Below are positions 9,619 through 18,469 of a stretch of DNA of 64,000 nucleotides, in pieces; position 1 is the stretch's first letter, and each line of letters begins with the position of its first letter. The notes under the pieces were generated by a model. The model was given only the letters and a program-made list of their open reading frames with translations. It was not told the DNA's origin and searched no databases. The position numbers and the translations under genes are program-made. This DNA is from Bradyrhizobium sp. CSA112 (lineage in GTDB: Bacteria > Pseudomonadota > Alphaproteobacteria > Rhizobiales > Xanthobacteraceae), in contig NZ_JAACFS010000008.1 of assembly GCF_029051645.1 (NCBI RefSeq), forward strand, positions 1-64,000. The letters run 5' to 3'.

Positions 9619-11095
9619 TGACCGGCCTTTCCATCCTGGGCTCCCAGCCGCCCCCCAGCGCCTGATAGAGGCTGACGATCGCGAGCAGCCGGGCCAATTG
9701 GGCCTGCCACAGCAAATCTTCAGCCTGGAACAACGTCTGCTGCGTATTTAGCACAGTTACGATATCGGCAGTCCCGGCCCGCAACTGCTGCTCGGACAGT
9801 TCGAAAGCCCGCCGCGATGCCGCCACCACCTGGCGCTGCAGCCGCAGCCGCTCCGTGGTCTGGCGGATCGATGTCAACGCATTGTCGACATCGGCAAAGG
9901 CCTGCACCACGGTCTTGCGGTAGGTCTGCAGCAATTCGTCCTGCCGCGCCTTGGTGAACTCGAAATTGCCGAGGATCCTGCCGCCGTCGAAAATCGGCTG
10001 GGTCAGGCTGCCGACCATGCTGAAGAACGCGGCTTGCGGCTGAAACAGCGACGACAACGCCGAACTTTGATAGCCACCCTGCCCGGTCAATTGAATGCTC
10101 GGGAAAAACTGCGCGCGGGCGCTGCCGACATTGGCAGTCGCCGAGGCGAGCTGCGCTTCCTGGCGGCGGATGTCAGGCCGTTGCGTCAGCAATTCCGACG
10201 GCAGGCCAGGCGTGACGCGCGGTGCAGCGATCTGGTTGAGCGAGCCGCCGGTGACGCGCACCGCTTCCGGCGGTCGCGACACCAGCGTCGCCAGCGCATT
10301 GATGTTCTGGTCGAGTGTCTGCCGTAGCGGCGGCACCAGCGCGCGCTGGTTGGCAACCACGCTCTCCTGCTGCGCGACGTCGAGGTCGGTGCCGGTACCG
10401 GCTGTCAGCCGCTCCTTGATGGCATTGAGGATGCGCTCGGCACTGGCGATGTTGCGCTGAGCGGTCCGGATCCGGTCCTGCGCGGCGAGCACCTGGAAAT
10501 AGGCATTTGCGACTGTCGTCAGCGTGGTCAGCGCGATGACATCGCGGTCGAAACGGGTGGCGACGGAGGTCTCCTCCGCCGCCTGCGCGGCATCGCGGTT
10601 CTTGCCCCAGAAATCCAGCTCGTAGCTGGCGCTGAGCGAGGCCGAATAGTTGACCACCTCGCGGCCACCAATGGTCAGGCCGCTGGAGCTGGAGCCGGAG
10701 GTGCGCGAATAACTCTCCGAACCGCTGCCGCTGAGGGTAGGCAGCAGCGCCGCACCCGTGATTCGCGCCTGCGCATCGGCCTGTCTGAATCGCGCGGTGG
10801 CCGCCGCAATGTCCAGATTGACGGTCTGCGCCTCCTCCATCAGGCCCGTCAGCTCGCGGGAACGGAAGCCACGCCACCAGTCGAGCGCCGGCGGCGCGTC
10901 CGCGGCCTTCGAAAGCCGAGCCGCCTTGTAGCCTTCGGGGATGTCGAGCGCGGGATCGGGAAGGTCCTTGGTCAGGATGCAGCCGGCGGAGCTGACGACG
11001 AGGCCAAGCACCGCAAGCGATCGCGCTAGCCGCTTGCCGCCCGGAATGAGAGCAGGCCAATCTTCGATCGCAGCAGTTGCAGTTCGCTGGGTCAC
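9608..11095 (-). CDS. Outer-membrane efflux lipoprotein, NodT/OprM family
   Basis: A 495-aa TolC-type channel and the first gene of the efflux operon. It has a lipoprotein signal ending SSAGC (C39) after a rather long N-terminal stretch, then two OEP repeats with the usual helical barrel pattern, ending about DIVTVLNTQQTLFQAEDLLWQAQLA. The start is GTG at 11095, chosen because GGAG lies about 8 nt upstream; no better ATG exists before the signal sequence. The 405-bp gap upstream is shared with the divergent lipid operon and contains a perfect palindrome. Confidence 0.88.
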   Translation of the reverse strand: MTQRTATAAIEDWPALIPGGKRLARSLAVLGLVVSSAGCILTKDLPDPALDIPEGYKAARLSKAADAPPALDWWRGFRSRELTGLMEEAQTVNLDIAAATARFRQADAQARITGAALLPTLSGSGSESYSRTSGSSSSGLTIGGREVVNYSASLSASYELDFWGKNRDAAQAAEETSVATRFDRDVIALTTLTTVANAYFQVLAAQDRIRTAQRNIASAERILNAIKERLTAGTGTDLDVAQQESVVANQRALVPPLRQTLDQNINALATLVSRPPEAVRVTGGSLNQIAAPRVTPGLPSELLTQRPDIRRQEAQLASATANVGSARAQFFPSIQLTGQGGYQSSALSSLFQPQAAFFSMVGSLTQPIFDGGRILGNFEFTKARQDELLQTYRKTVVQAFADVDNALTSIRQTTERLRLQRQVVAASRRAFELSEQQLRAGTADIVTVLNTQQTLFQAEDLLWQAQLARLLAIVSLYQALGGGWEPRMERPVNAL

Positions 11096-11500
11096 ACCCG
11101 TTCTCCACCGGGCAAATCCCGGCCCGGCGCACGACGAGCGCTTCTCCTGATGGCCTGCGATACGTTCACGGGGGTGATGCTTCCGCTGAATCCGAACCCA
11201 ATACTAGCCTTGCGACTGGGGCGCGCACAGCCCCGCGCAGCCCTTCGCAGGTCATCCGTCCGGGCGCGCAAAACAGCCAGAAAAGTGCTCACTTCCCCTT
11301 GTTTTATAGGGCTTGGAGCGATGTCGGGACGCATCAGGGGCGCCGAAATCTTACGAAGATTTCATGGGGTTTTCTGAGGTTTTTCCCCTGTTCTGACGTC
11401 CCGCGTCCGCCGCTCGCGCGAGCTGAGTCCCCGCCTGTGGCCGATTTGAAACTCCGGGAACAGCCCCCCGTATCTCGCAGCGTGCCATGGAGGGTAAAGA
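11096..11500. promoter_or_regulatory. Divergent intergenic region between efflux and lipid operons
   Basis: 405 bp with no credible gene; short frames here look like noise. It must carry promoters for both the leftward efflux operon and the rightward lipid operon. The one clear structure is the palindrome GAAATCTT-ACG-AAGATTTC at 11345-11363. A pyrimidine-rich stretch with TTTTT and CCCC follows at about 11370-11395. No consensus promoter was confidently assigned. Confidence 0.5.
11345..11363. promoter_or_regulatory. Perfect 8-bp inverted repeat, candidate operator
   Basis: GAAATCTT (11345-11352), spacer ACG, AAGATTTC (11356-11363). The dyad lies about 250 bp upstream of the efflux start and 138 bp upstream of the FAD-oxidoreductase start. 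The symmetry suits a homodimeric repressor or activator. No regulator gene is adjacent, so the binding protein is unknown. Confidence 0.4.
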
Positions 11501-12814
11501 ATGCGAGTCGCGGTGGTCGGGACGGGAATCAGCGGTAATGCCGCCGCCTGGACCTTGTCGAAACATTATCCGGTCACCGTTTATGACCGCGAGCTCAGGC
11601 CAGGTGGCCACAGCCATACCGTCAGCATCGACTATGACGGCGCCCGGCTTGCGGTTGACATCGGCTTCATCGTCTACAACGAACTGAATTATCCCGACCT
11701 GACGGCGCTGTTCGCCCATCTCGGCGTCGAGACCGTCGAGAGCTGCATGAGCTTCGCGGTGACGGCCGACACCGGCCGCTTCGAATGGAAAGGCGGCGGC
11801 AACAATTGGTTCGAGACTGCACGCGGGCTATTCGCGCAGCCTCGCAACCTGTTGTCGCCCTCCTATCTCTGGATGCTCCGCGATATCCTCACCTTCAATC
11901 AGCAGAGCATCGAGGATTACGCCGCAGGCAAACTGGCCGGGCTGACGCTCGGCGAATATTTCCGCACGCGTCACTTTGCGCCGCGGCTGTTGACCGATTA
12001 TCTGGCGCCGATGGGCGCTGCGATCTGGTCGGCGCCATCGAGCGAGATGCTGGATTTCCCGGCCGAAAATTTCGTCGCCTTCTTCGCCAACCATCGCCTG
12101 CTGCACTATGACCGCCCGGTCTGGCGAACCGTGAAGGGCGGTAGCCGGCACTATGTCGAAAAGCTCACCGCTTCATTCCGCGACCGAATCAGGCTGGGCT
12201 GTGCCGTCACGGGAATCGAGCGGACCCCGCGCGGGGTCGTCATTCACGACAGCTACGGCAACACCGCCACTTACGATCACGTCGTGCTCGCTGCGCACAG
12301 CGATCAGGCGCTGGCGATGCTGTCGGATGCCGACGACCGCGAGCGCGCTATTCTGGGTGCGATCGGCTATTTCCCCAACACGATCTATCTGCATCGCGAT
12401 ACCAGCCTGATGCCGAAGCGCCGGCGCGCCTGGGCCTCCTGGAATTTCCTGCGCTGGCCGCGCCAGGGAAGCGTCGAGAACGACGTCTCCGTGACCTACT
12501 GGATGAACGAGTTGCAGGGAATCGATCCCGACAAGCCGTTGTTCGTCAGCCTCAACCCGCCGGTGGCGCCCGATCCTGCGTTGACTTTCGGCAAATACCT
12601 TTGTGAGCATCCGCAATATAATGCCGCAGCCTTTGCCGCCCAGAAGCGCCTCCCTGAAATTCAGGGCCGGCGACGCACCTGGTTCTGCGGCGCATGGACC
12701 GGATACGGATTCCACGAGGACGGATTGCGATCCGGCCTTGCGGTCGCCGAGGCGCTCGGCGCGGTGGCGCCATGGCGCGAAGCGCCGCCCGAACTGGCGC
12801 AAGCTGCGGAATAG
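11501..12814 (+). CDS. FAD-dependent amine-oxidase-like oxidoreductase of a lipid operon
   Basis: A 437-aa flavoprotein. The Rossmann dinucleotide motif VAVVGTGISGNAAA is at residues 3-16, followed by YDRELRPGGHS, as in the NAD(P)/FAD-dependent amine oxidase and desaturase-like family. A GGAGG site lies about 8 nt before the ATG. It is immediately followed (2-bp gap) by a DUF1365 gene and a cyclopropane-synthase-like methyltransferase, a trio conserved in many proteobacteria and linked there to modified membrane fatty acids and stress responses. The protein probably oxidises or desaturates a lipid acyl chain; the substrate is inferred only from context. Confidence 0.8.
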   Translation: MRVAVVGTGISGNAAAWTLSKHYPVTVYDRELRPGGHSHTVSIDYDGARLAVDIGFIVYNELNYPDLTALFAHLGVETVESCMSFAVTADTGRFEWKGGGNNWFETARGLFAQPRNLLSPSYLWMLRDILTFNQQSIEDYAAGKLAGLTLGEYFRTRHFAPRLLTDYLAPMGAAIWSAPSSEMLDFPAENFVAFFANHRLLHYDRPVWRTVKGGSRHYVEKLTASFRDRIRLGCAVTGIERTPRGVVIHDSYGNTATYDHVVLAAHSDQALAMLSDADDRERAILGAIGYFPNTIYLHRDTSLMPKRRRAWASWNFLRWPRQGSVENDVSVTYWMNELQGIDPDKPLFVSLNPPVAPDPALTFGKYLCEHPQYNAAAFAAQKRLPEIQGRRRTWFCGAWTGYGFHEDGLRSGLAVAEALGAVAPWREAPPELAQAAE

Positions 12815-12816
12815 TC

Positions 12817-13713
12817 ATGCGAGCAACGCCAACCAGATCGTGGAAAACCGACGCACCTGCCGAGGCCGCCGCGCTTTACATCGGCGAGGTGATGCATGTG
12901 CGGCTGAGGCCGATCGGCCATCGCTTCAGCTACCGGGTGATGAGCCTCTTGATCGATCTCGACCGGCTGGCGGACGCGGACCGGCAGTCGCCGCTGTTCG
13001 GCGTCAACCGCGCGGCGCTCTATAGCTTCCACGAGGCCGACCATGGCAAGCGTGACGGATCATCCTTGCGCGCCCACGCGCAGCGCTGCGCGGTTGAGCG
13101 CGGCATCGACCTCACAGGTGGGCGGGTACTGCTGCTCTGCTATCCCCGCCTGCTCGGCTACACTTTCAATCCTCTCTCCGTCTACTTCTGCTATCGTGCA
13201 AGCGGTGAACTGGCGCTCCTGATCTATGAGGTACGCAACACCTTTGGCGCCATCCATCCCTACGTCCTTCCAGTGCGGCCCGAAGAGATCAGCGCCGCCG
13301 GCGTTCGGCAGCAACAGGACAAGCTGTTCTACGTCTCACCATTCGTCGAAATGGCGATGCGCTATCATTTTCGTATCGTGCCGCCGGGCGAACGCGTCCA
13401 GCTACGAATTCTCGAGAACGACCGCGAAGGACCCCTGCTCGCTGCAACTTTCAATGGCCGCCATCGCGCGCTCAGCACGAAGGAGTTGTTGCGTGCCTTC
13501 TTTGCCCTTCCGCTGGCGACCCCAAAGGTCATGGCGGCGATCTACTGGGAAGCGCTGCGGCTCTGGCTCAAGGGCGCGCGGCCGGTGCCGCGGAAGGACG
13601 CCGCCCTCAATACCGGCTTGGCGAGTGCGAAAAGCAACGACTATACTTCGCTGGTGTTGTCCACCCGTGCCGAGGATCGAAGCAGGGTCGATCGATCATG
13701 CGAGGCCGGGTAA
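12817..13713 (+). CDS. DUF1365 domain protein
   Basis: 298 aa, starting MRATPTRSWK at an ATG two bases after the upstream stop; an in-frame ATG at 12694 would lie inside the previous gene and is rejected. The body matches the DUF1365 pattern: GEVMHVRLRPIGHRFSYRVMSLLIDLD near the start, then LCYPRLLGYTFNPLSVYFCYR and EVRNTFG. No signal peptide. The biochemical role of DUF1365 is not established; co-occurrence with the FAD enzyme and the methyltransferase suggests a step in making an unusual fatty acid. Its 3' end overlaps the next gene by 16 bp if that gene starts at 13698. Confidence 0.82.
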   Translation: MRATPTRSWKTDAPAEAAALYIGEVMHVRLRPIGHRFSYRVMSLLIDLDRLADADRQSPLFGVNRAALYSFHEADHGKRDGSSLRAHAQRCAVERGIDLTGGRVLLLCYPRLLGYTFNPLSVYFCYRASGELALLIYEVRNTFGAIHPYVLPVRPEEISAAGVRQQQDKLFYVSPFVEMAMRYHFRIVPPGERVQLRILENDREGPLLAATFNGRHRALSTKELLRAFFALPLATPKVMAAIYWEALRLWLKGARPVPRKDAALNTGLASAKSNDYTSLVLSTRAEDRSRVDRSCEAG

Positions 13714-14963
13714 ACCCATTCGATGGATCGCCTATGCCCGAGTTGATTTCGGTCACATCGGAAACCGTAGACGTGACGTTTCCGGAATTGCCCCGCCTGG
13801 TCCGGCTGGCGCTGGGCTTTGGTTCAAAGCTGCAGCGTGGCACGCTCGACGTGACGCTGGCCGACGGCCGCGTAGTCCGGTTGGGCGGGAACGGGCCCGG
13901 CCCGGCCGCGGCGATGAAGATCTACGATTACGGCTTTGCCTCGCGGCTCATGCGCGGCGGCGACATCGGTATCGCGGAAGCCTATTTGCGCGGCGAATGG
14001 GACACGCCCGACCTGACGCAATTCCTCTATCTGTTCTGCGTCAATCAGGACTGGATGCAGACGATGCTGATCGGCAACCCGCTGACGCGCACATTCCAGA
14101 TCGTCAGGCACTGGCTCAACCGCAATACCAGGCGCCAGGCCCGCCGCAACATCTATGCGCATTACGACATCGGCAACGCTTTCTACTCGGCGTGGCTCGA
14201 TCCCAGCATGACCTACTCGTCGGCCCTGTTCGAGGACGACACGCCGGACCTGACCGCAGCCCAGCACAACAAATATCGCCGGCTGGCCGAGGCCATCGAT
14301 CTGCGGCCGGGCCAGAAGCTTTTGGAGATTGGCTGCGGATGGGGCGGCTTTGCCGAATACGTCGCCAAGACGTTCGGCGTCAAGGTCGTCGGGCTCACCA
14401 TCAGCAAGGAGCAGCGCGATTTCGCGCAGGCGCGCATTCACAATGCCGGGCTCAGCGACCGGGTCGAGATCAAGCTGCAGGATTATCGCGACGAGCGCGA
14501 CCGCTATGACCGGATCGCCTCGATCGAGATGATCGAGGCCGTTGGCGAGCAGTTCTGGCCGAAATATTTTTCACAGTTGCGCGACCGCCTGCTGCCCGGC
14601 GGGCTCGCCGGTATCCAGGCCATCACCATCCAGGACAGCCTGTTCCAGACCTATCGCCGCGACGTTGATTTCATCCAGCGCTACGTTTTTCCGGGCGGCA
14701 TGCTTCCCTCGCCGCAGATCCTGAAAACGCTCGGCGAGCGCTTCGGCGTTCCCGTCATCCGCGAACGCATTTTCGGGCAAGATTATGCCAAGACGCTCGC
14801 GATCTGGCGAAGCAATTTCCGGGCGGCCTGGCCCAACCTGACGCCATCCGGCTTCGACGACCGCTTCCGGCGGCTGTGGGAATATTACCTCGCGTACTGC
14901 GAGGCGGGGTTCCTGTCCGGAAATATCGACGTGCGTCAGGTGGTGTTTGCAAAATCAGGCTGA
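13698..14963 (+). CDS. Cyclopropane-fatty-acid-synthase-like SAM methyltransferase
   Basis: 421 aa from the ATG at 13698; a second in-frame ATG at 13734 would give 409 aa and avoid the overlap. The SAM-binding motif EIGCGWGG is at 210-217 and the conserved IQRYVFPGG at 326-334. Where Escherichia coli Cfa has an EHVG motif this protein has EAVGEQ (280-285), as recalled for methyltransferases that make methylated or methylene fatty acids instead of cyclopropanes. The enzyme should methylate acyl chains of phospholipids at the inner membrane. Third gene of the lipid operon. The family is certain; the exact product is not. Confidence 0.85.
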   Translation: MRGRVNPFDGSPMPELISVTSETVDVTFPELPRLVRLALGFGSKLQRGTLDVTLADGRVVRLGGNGPGPAAAMKIYDYGFASRLMRGGDIGIAEAYLRGEWDTPDLTQFLYLFCVNQDWMQTMLIGNPLTRTFQIVRHWLNRNTRRQARRNIYAHYDIGNAFYSAWLDPSMTYSSALFEDDTPDLTAAQHNKYRRLAEAIDLRPGQKLLEIGCGWGGFAEYVAKTFGVKVVGLTISKEQRDFAQARIHNAGLSDRVEIKLQDYRDERDRYDRIASIEMIEAVGEQFWPKYFSQLRDRLLPGGLAGIQAITIQDSLFQTYRRDVDFIQRYVFPGGMLPSPQILKTLGERFGVPVIRERIFGQDYAKTLAIWRSNFRAAWPNLTPSGFDDRFRRLWEYYLAYCEAGFLSGNIDVRQVVFAKSG

Positions 14964-15052
14964 CCGGCCTGCCCGAACGCTGGCTTGTGCGGCTAGCGGC
15001 GGTCCTTTAGGGTCGCCTAACGATTGGGCAAGCAAACCGGCAATTTCAAAAC

Positions 15053-16093
15053 ATGGCCTTCAACAAAGACGTCATCGAAGCGATCGGCAACACGCCCCTC
15101 ATCAAGCTGAAGCAGGCATCTGAGCTGACCGGCTGCACCATTCTCGGCAAGGCCGAGTTCATGAATCCCGGCCAGTCGGTGAAGGATCGCGCGGGCAAGT
15201 GGATGATCCTTGAAGCCGAGAAGCGCGGCGATCTCAAGCCGGGCGGCCTCGTCGTGGAATCGACCGCCGGCAACACCGGCATCGGTCTTGCCGTCGTCGC
15301 CAGCGCGCGCGGTTACCGGACCTTGATCCTGATCCCGGAAACGCAGAGCCGGGAAAAGAAGGACATGCTGCGGCTGTGCGGCGCCGAGCTCATCGAGGTG
15401 CCGCAGCTGCCCTATTCCAACAAGAACAACTACCAGCACGTCGGCCGGCGGCTCGCGGACCAGCTTCGCAAGACGGAACCGAACGGCGTGCTGTTCGCCG
15501 ACCAGTGGAACAACCTCGACAACGCCAAGGCGCACTACGAATCCACAGGACCGGAGATCTGGGAACAAACGGGCGGCAAGGTCGACGGCTTTATCTGCTC
15601 GGTCGGCACTGGCGGCACGCTCGCAGGCGCCAGCCGATATCTGAAAGAGAAGAACAAGGGCATCACGATCGCCTGCGCCGATCCGCATGGCTTCGCGATG
15701 TACGAGCTGTTCAAGAACGGCACCGCCAAATCGACGCCGGGTGACTCGATCACCGAGGGCATCGGGCTCGGCCGCGTCACGCCCATCATCGAGACGGCAA
15801 AGGTCGACGACGCTTTCCTGATTTCGGACGAGGAAGCCGTAACGGTGATCTACGAACTGCTCGAACACGAGGGCCTGTGCCTCGGCGGCTCGACCGGCAT
15901 CAACGTTGCCGGCGCGATCCGCCTCGCCAAACAACTCGGCCCCGGCAAGACCATCGTCACCATCCTCGCCGACTCCGGCAACCGCTATCAGTCGAAACTG
16001 TTCAATCCGGAGTTCATGCGCTCGAAGAACCTGCCGGTGCCGGCATGGCTGGAGAAGCGCACTGAGATCGACGTACCGTTCGTGAAGGTGTGA
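15053..16093 (+). CDS. cysK: Cysteine synthase A (O-acetylserine sulfhydrylase)
   Basis: 346-aa fold-type II PLP enzyme making cysteine from O-acetylserine and sulfide in the cytosol. The PLP lysine is K44 in NPGQSVKDRAG, the substrate loop is STAGNTG near 84, and the phosphate-binding loop is VGTGGTLAG near 187. It is about 30 residues longer than enteric CysK at the C-terminus, ending in a short extension after the conserved DSGNRYQS. Stands alone; the convergent aapP follows after a 103-bp gap holding an inverted repeat. A close relative acting as cystathionine beta-synthase is a less likely alternative. Confidence 0.88.
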   Translation: MAFNKDVIEAIGNTPLIKLKQASELTGCTILGKAEFMNPGQSVKDRAGKWMILEAEKRGDLKPGGLVVESTAGNTGIGLAVVASARGYRTLILIPETQSREKKDMLRLCGAELIEVPQLPYSNKNNYQHVGRRLADQLRKTEPNGVLFADQWNNLDNAKAHYESTGPEIWEQTGGKVDGFICSVGTGGTLAGASRYLKEKNKGITIACADPHGFAMYELFKNGTAKSTPGDSITEGIGLGRVTPIIETAKVDDAFLISDEEAVTVIYELLEHEGLCLGGSTGINVAGAIRLAKQLGPGKTIVTILADSGNRYQSKLFNPEFMRSKNLPVPAWLEKRTEIDVPFVKV

Positions 16094-16100
16094 GGGCTGC

Positions 16101-16190
16101 GTAGGGTGGGCAAAAGGCGCTCTTGCGCCGTGCCCACCATCTCTCAACGGCGATCGTGTTGGTGGGCACGCTTCGCTTTGCCCACCCTAC
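16101..16190. repeat. Large inverted repeat between convergent genes
   Basis: Outer arms GTAGGGTGGGCAAA (16101-16114) and TTTGCCCACCCTAC (16177-16190) are perfect 14-mers. Inner arms GTGCCCACCA (16130-16139) and TGGTGGGCAC (16160-16169) pair as well. A related copy is at 56563-56630. It fills almost the whole gap between cysK and aapP and may work as a two-way terminator. Confidence 0.75.
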
Positions 16191-16197
16191 GGCTTCA

Positions 16198-16947
16198 TCA
16201 ATGCCGCAAGATCTGGCTCAGGAACAGCTTGGTCCGCGCGTGCTGCGGATTGGCGAAGAATTCCTGCGGTGTGTTTGACTCGATCACCTGCCCCGCATCC
16301 ATGAAGACGACGCGGTTGGCGACTTCGCGCGCAAATCCCATTTCGTGGGTGACGACCAGCATGGTCATGCCTTCCTTGGCAAGATCGACCATGGTGTCGA
16401 GCACTTCCTTGACCATTTCGGGATCGAGCGCCGACGTCGGCTCGTCGAACAGCATGACCTTCGGATTCATGGTCAGCGCGCGGGCGATCGCCACACGTTG
16501 CTGCTGTCCGCCTGACATCTGGCCCGGATATTTGCTGGCCTGATGCGGAATCTTGACCCGCTCCAAAAATTTCATCGCCATCGCCTCGGCATCCTTCTTC
16601 GGGATGTTGCGCACCCAGATCGGCGCCAGCGTGCAGTTCTCCAGCACGGTGAGATGCGGAAACAGGTTAAAGCTCTGGAACACCATGCCGACCTCGCGGC
16701 GGACCTCGTCCACCCGACGCAGGTTGGGCCCCAATTCGATGCCGTCGACGACGATGTTGCCTTCCTGGAATTCCTCCAGCGCGTTGATGCAGCGGATCAG
16801 CGTCGACTTGCCCGAACCTGAGGGACCGCAGATCACGATGCGCTCGCCCTTGGCGACGTCGAGATTGATGTCGCGCAGCACGTGAAAGTCCCCGTACCAC
16901 TTGTTGAGAGTGTTGATGCCAACGATCGAATTTGTGGTCATGGTCAT
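16198..16947 (-). CDS. aapP: General L-amino acid ABC transporter ATP-binding protein
   Basis: 249 aa from the ATG at 16947, 4 bp after the permease stop; an upstream extension would overlap the permease and is rejected. Walker A GPSGSGKS is at 41-48, the signature is MSGGQQQR, and Walker B is [14 protein letters not shown]. It belongs to the polar amino acid GlnQ/AapP family. Last gene of a leftward aapJ-aapQ-aapM-aapP operon that imports a broad range of L-amino acids in rhizobia. Confidence 0.9.
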   Translation of the reverse strand: MTMTTNSIVGINTLNKWYGDFHVLRDINLDVAKGERIVICGPSGSGKSTLIRCINALEEFQEGNIVVDGIELGPNLRRVDEVRREVGMVFQSFNLFPHLTVLENCTLAPIWVRNIPKKDAEAMAMKFLERVKIPHQASKYPGQMSGGQQQRVAIARALTMNPKVMLFDEPTSALDPEMVKEVLDTMVDLAKEGMTMLVVTHEMGFAREVANRVVFMDAGQVIESNTPQEFFANPQHARTKLFLSQILRH

Positions 16948-16951
16948 GTAC

Positions 16952-18469
16952 TCAGTTGCGACGATGGGCGTTGAGCCTGTTCTCGACGAACAGGGAGTAA
17001 CGCGACATTCCAAAGCAGAAGACGAAATAGATCAGCCCGGTAAAGGCAAAGCCGGTGAACAGCGTCGTCGGCGTTGACCAGACCGGATCGCTGAAGGAAG
17101 CTCTGAGCTGCCCCAGGAGATCGAACAGCGCGACGATCGAGACCAGCGAGGTGTCCTTGAACAGCGCGATGAAGCTGTTGACGAGACCCGGAATGACGTG
17201 ACGCAGCGCCTGCGGCATCACGATCAGCGCCGTAGTCTTGCCCCAGGACAGGCCTAGCGCACTCGCCGCCTCGCCCTGCCCGCGCGGGATCGCCTGCAGG
17301 CCGCCGCGGATCACTTCGGCCTGGTAGGCGCCCGCGAACAGCGCGATGCCGATCAGGGCACGCATCAGCCCGTCAATGGTGAAGCCGGCCGGCACGAACA
17401 GCGGCAGCATATAGGTTGCGAAGAACAGCACGGTAATCAGCGGAACGCCGCGCCAGAACTCGATGAACGCGATCGAGAAAATCCGGATCAGCGGAATGGT
17501 CGAGCGCCGCCCGAGCGCGAGCGCAATGCCGACCGGCATCGAGGCCACGATGCCTGTGACTGACACGACCAGGGTCACGAGAAGGCCGCCCCATAGCCGC
17601 GTATCCACGACAGGGAATCCGCCACGGTCGAGCCCCATCACCGCGATCACGATGCCGATGCCGGCAAAGACCGCAAGGCTGGTGATCAGCGGACGCCAGC
17701 CGGAACGGATACCGCCGCCCAGCCAGAACAGCAGAGCCGACACGATCACGGCGGTCGCCATGAGGTCAGTCCAGACCGGACTGCCCGTGGCCTGGATCTG
17801 GTCACGCAACGAGGTCAGCGGCCATATGAGATATGAAAGAACCACACCCAATGAGAACCCAAGCCATCCCAGCAGAGATAGAAACGGTCCAAAAATCGGA
17901 TGACCCGCATTGATGCCGGCGACACCGGCATTTTTGATTCCACTCGTCAGGCCCGACAGCAGCCCTGCGGTCCAGCTCACGCCGAAGCCGCCCAACCCGC
18001 CGCCGAGCAGCAGGAAGAAGGCGACGACGGGAAATGCCAGGAAGAACAAGATGGCGTTGGGCCCCTTGCCCGGCAACCGCGGAATCAACAGCGGCACCAG
18101 CAGGATGGCAGCAAGAATGAAGGTCAAATCGACCCGCCAGCGCTCCGGCTCCGGATAGAATCCGTAGATGAACTGCGAAAACTTGGCCTGGATGAAAGGC
18201 CAGCAGGCGCCGACCACATCGCCGGGGCCTTTGGGTAAGCAGGCGGTGCGGTCCTGGCCGGTCCAGACCGCATCAACCAGCACGAATTTCAGCGCCGGCA
18301 CCACGGTGAACCACAGCAGCAGCACGCTAACGATCGTGATCAGGATGTTGGTCGGCGAATTGAACAGGCGCGTGCGCAGGAAGCCGACAAGGCCGGTGGT
18401 CTTTATCGGTGCGGGACGCTCGCCGACGAGCTCCTGGCGGACGAACATGGATGGCGTGGTCTCGCTCAT
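16952..18469 (-). CDS. aapM: General L-amino acid ABC transporter permease AapM (long form)
   Basis: 505 aa, start at the ATG at 18469, which overlaps the aapQ stop in a TGATG junction. The C-terminal half is a HisM-type permease with the EAA loop [27 protein letters not shown]. Between the first helix and this domain is an extra hydrophobic region of several helices, including a Gly-rich GGGLGGFG segment. This makes the protein about 120 residues longer than the roughly 384-aa AapM recalled from Rhizobium leguminosarum. Partner of AapQ in the inner membrane. Confidence 0.87.
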   Translation of the reverse strand: MSETTPSMFVRQELVGERPAPIKTTGLVGFLRTRLFNSPTNILITIVSVLLLWFTVVPALKFVLVDAVWTGQDRTACLPKGPGDVVGACWPFIQAKFSQFIYGFYPEPERWRVDLTFILAAILLVPLLIPRLPGKGPNAILFFLAFPVVAFFLLLGGGLGGFGVSWTAGLLSGLTSGIKNAGVAGINAGHPIFGPFLSLLGWLGFSLGVVLSYLIWPLTSLRDQIQATGSPVWTDLMATAVIVSALLFWLGGGIRSGWRPLITSLAVFAGIGIVIAVMGLDRGGFPVVDTRLWGGLLVTLVVSVTGIVASMPVGIALALGRRSTIPLIRIFSIAFIEFWRGVPLITVLFFATYMLPLFVPAGFTIDGLMRALIGIALFAGAYQAEVIRGGLQAIPRGQGEAASALGLSWGKTTALIVMPQALRHVIPGLVNSFIALFKDTSLVSIVALFDLLGQLRASFSDPVWSTPTTLFTGFAFTGLIYFVFCFGMSRYSLFVENRLNAHRRN

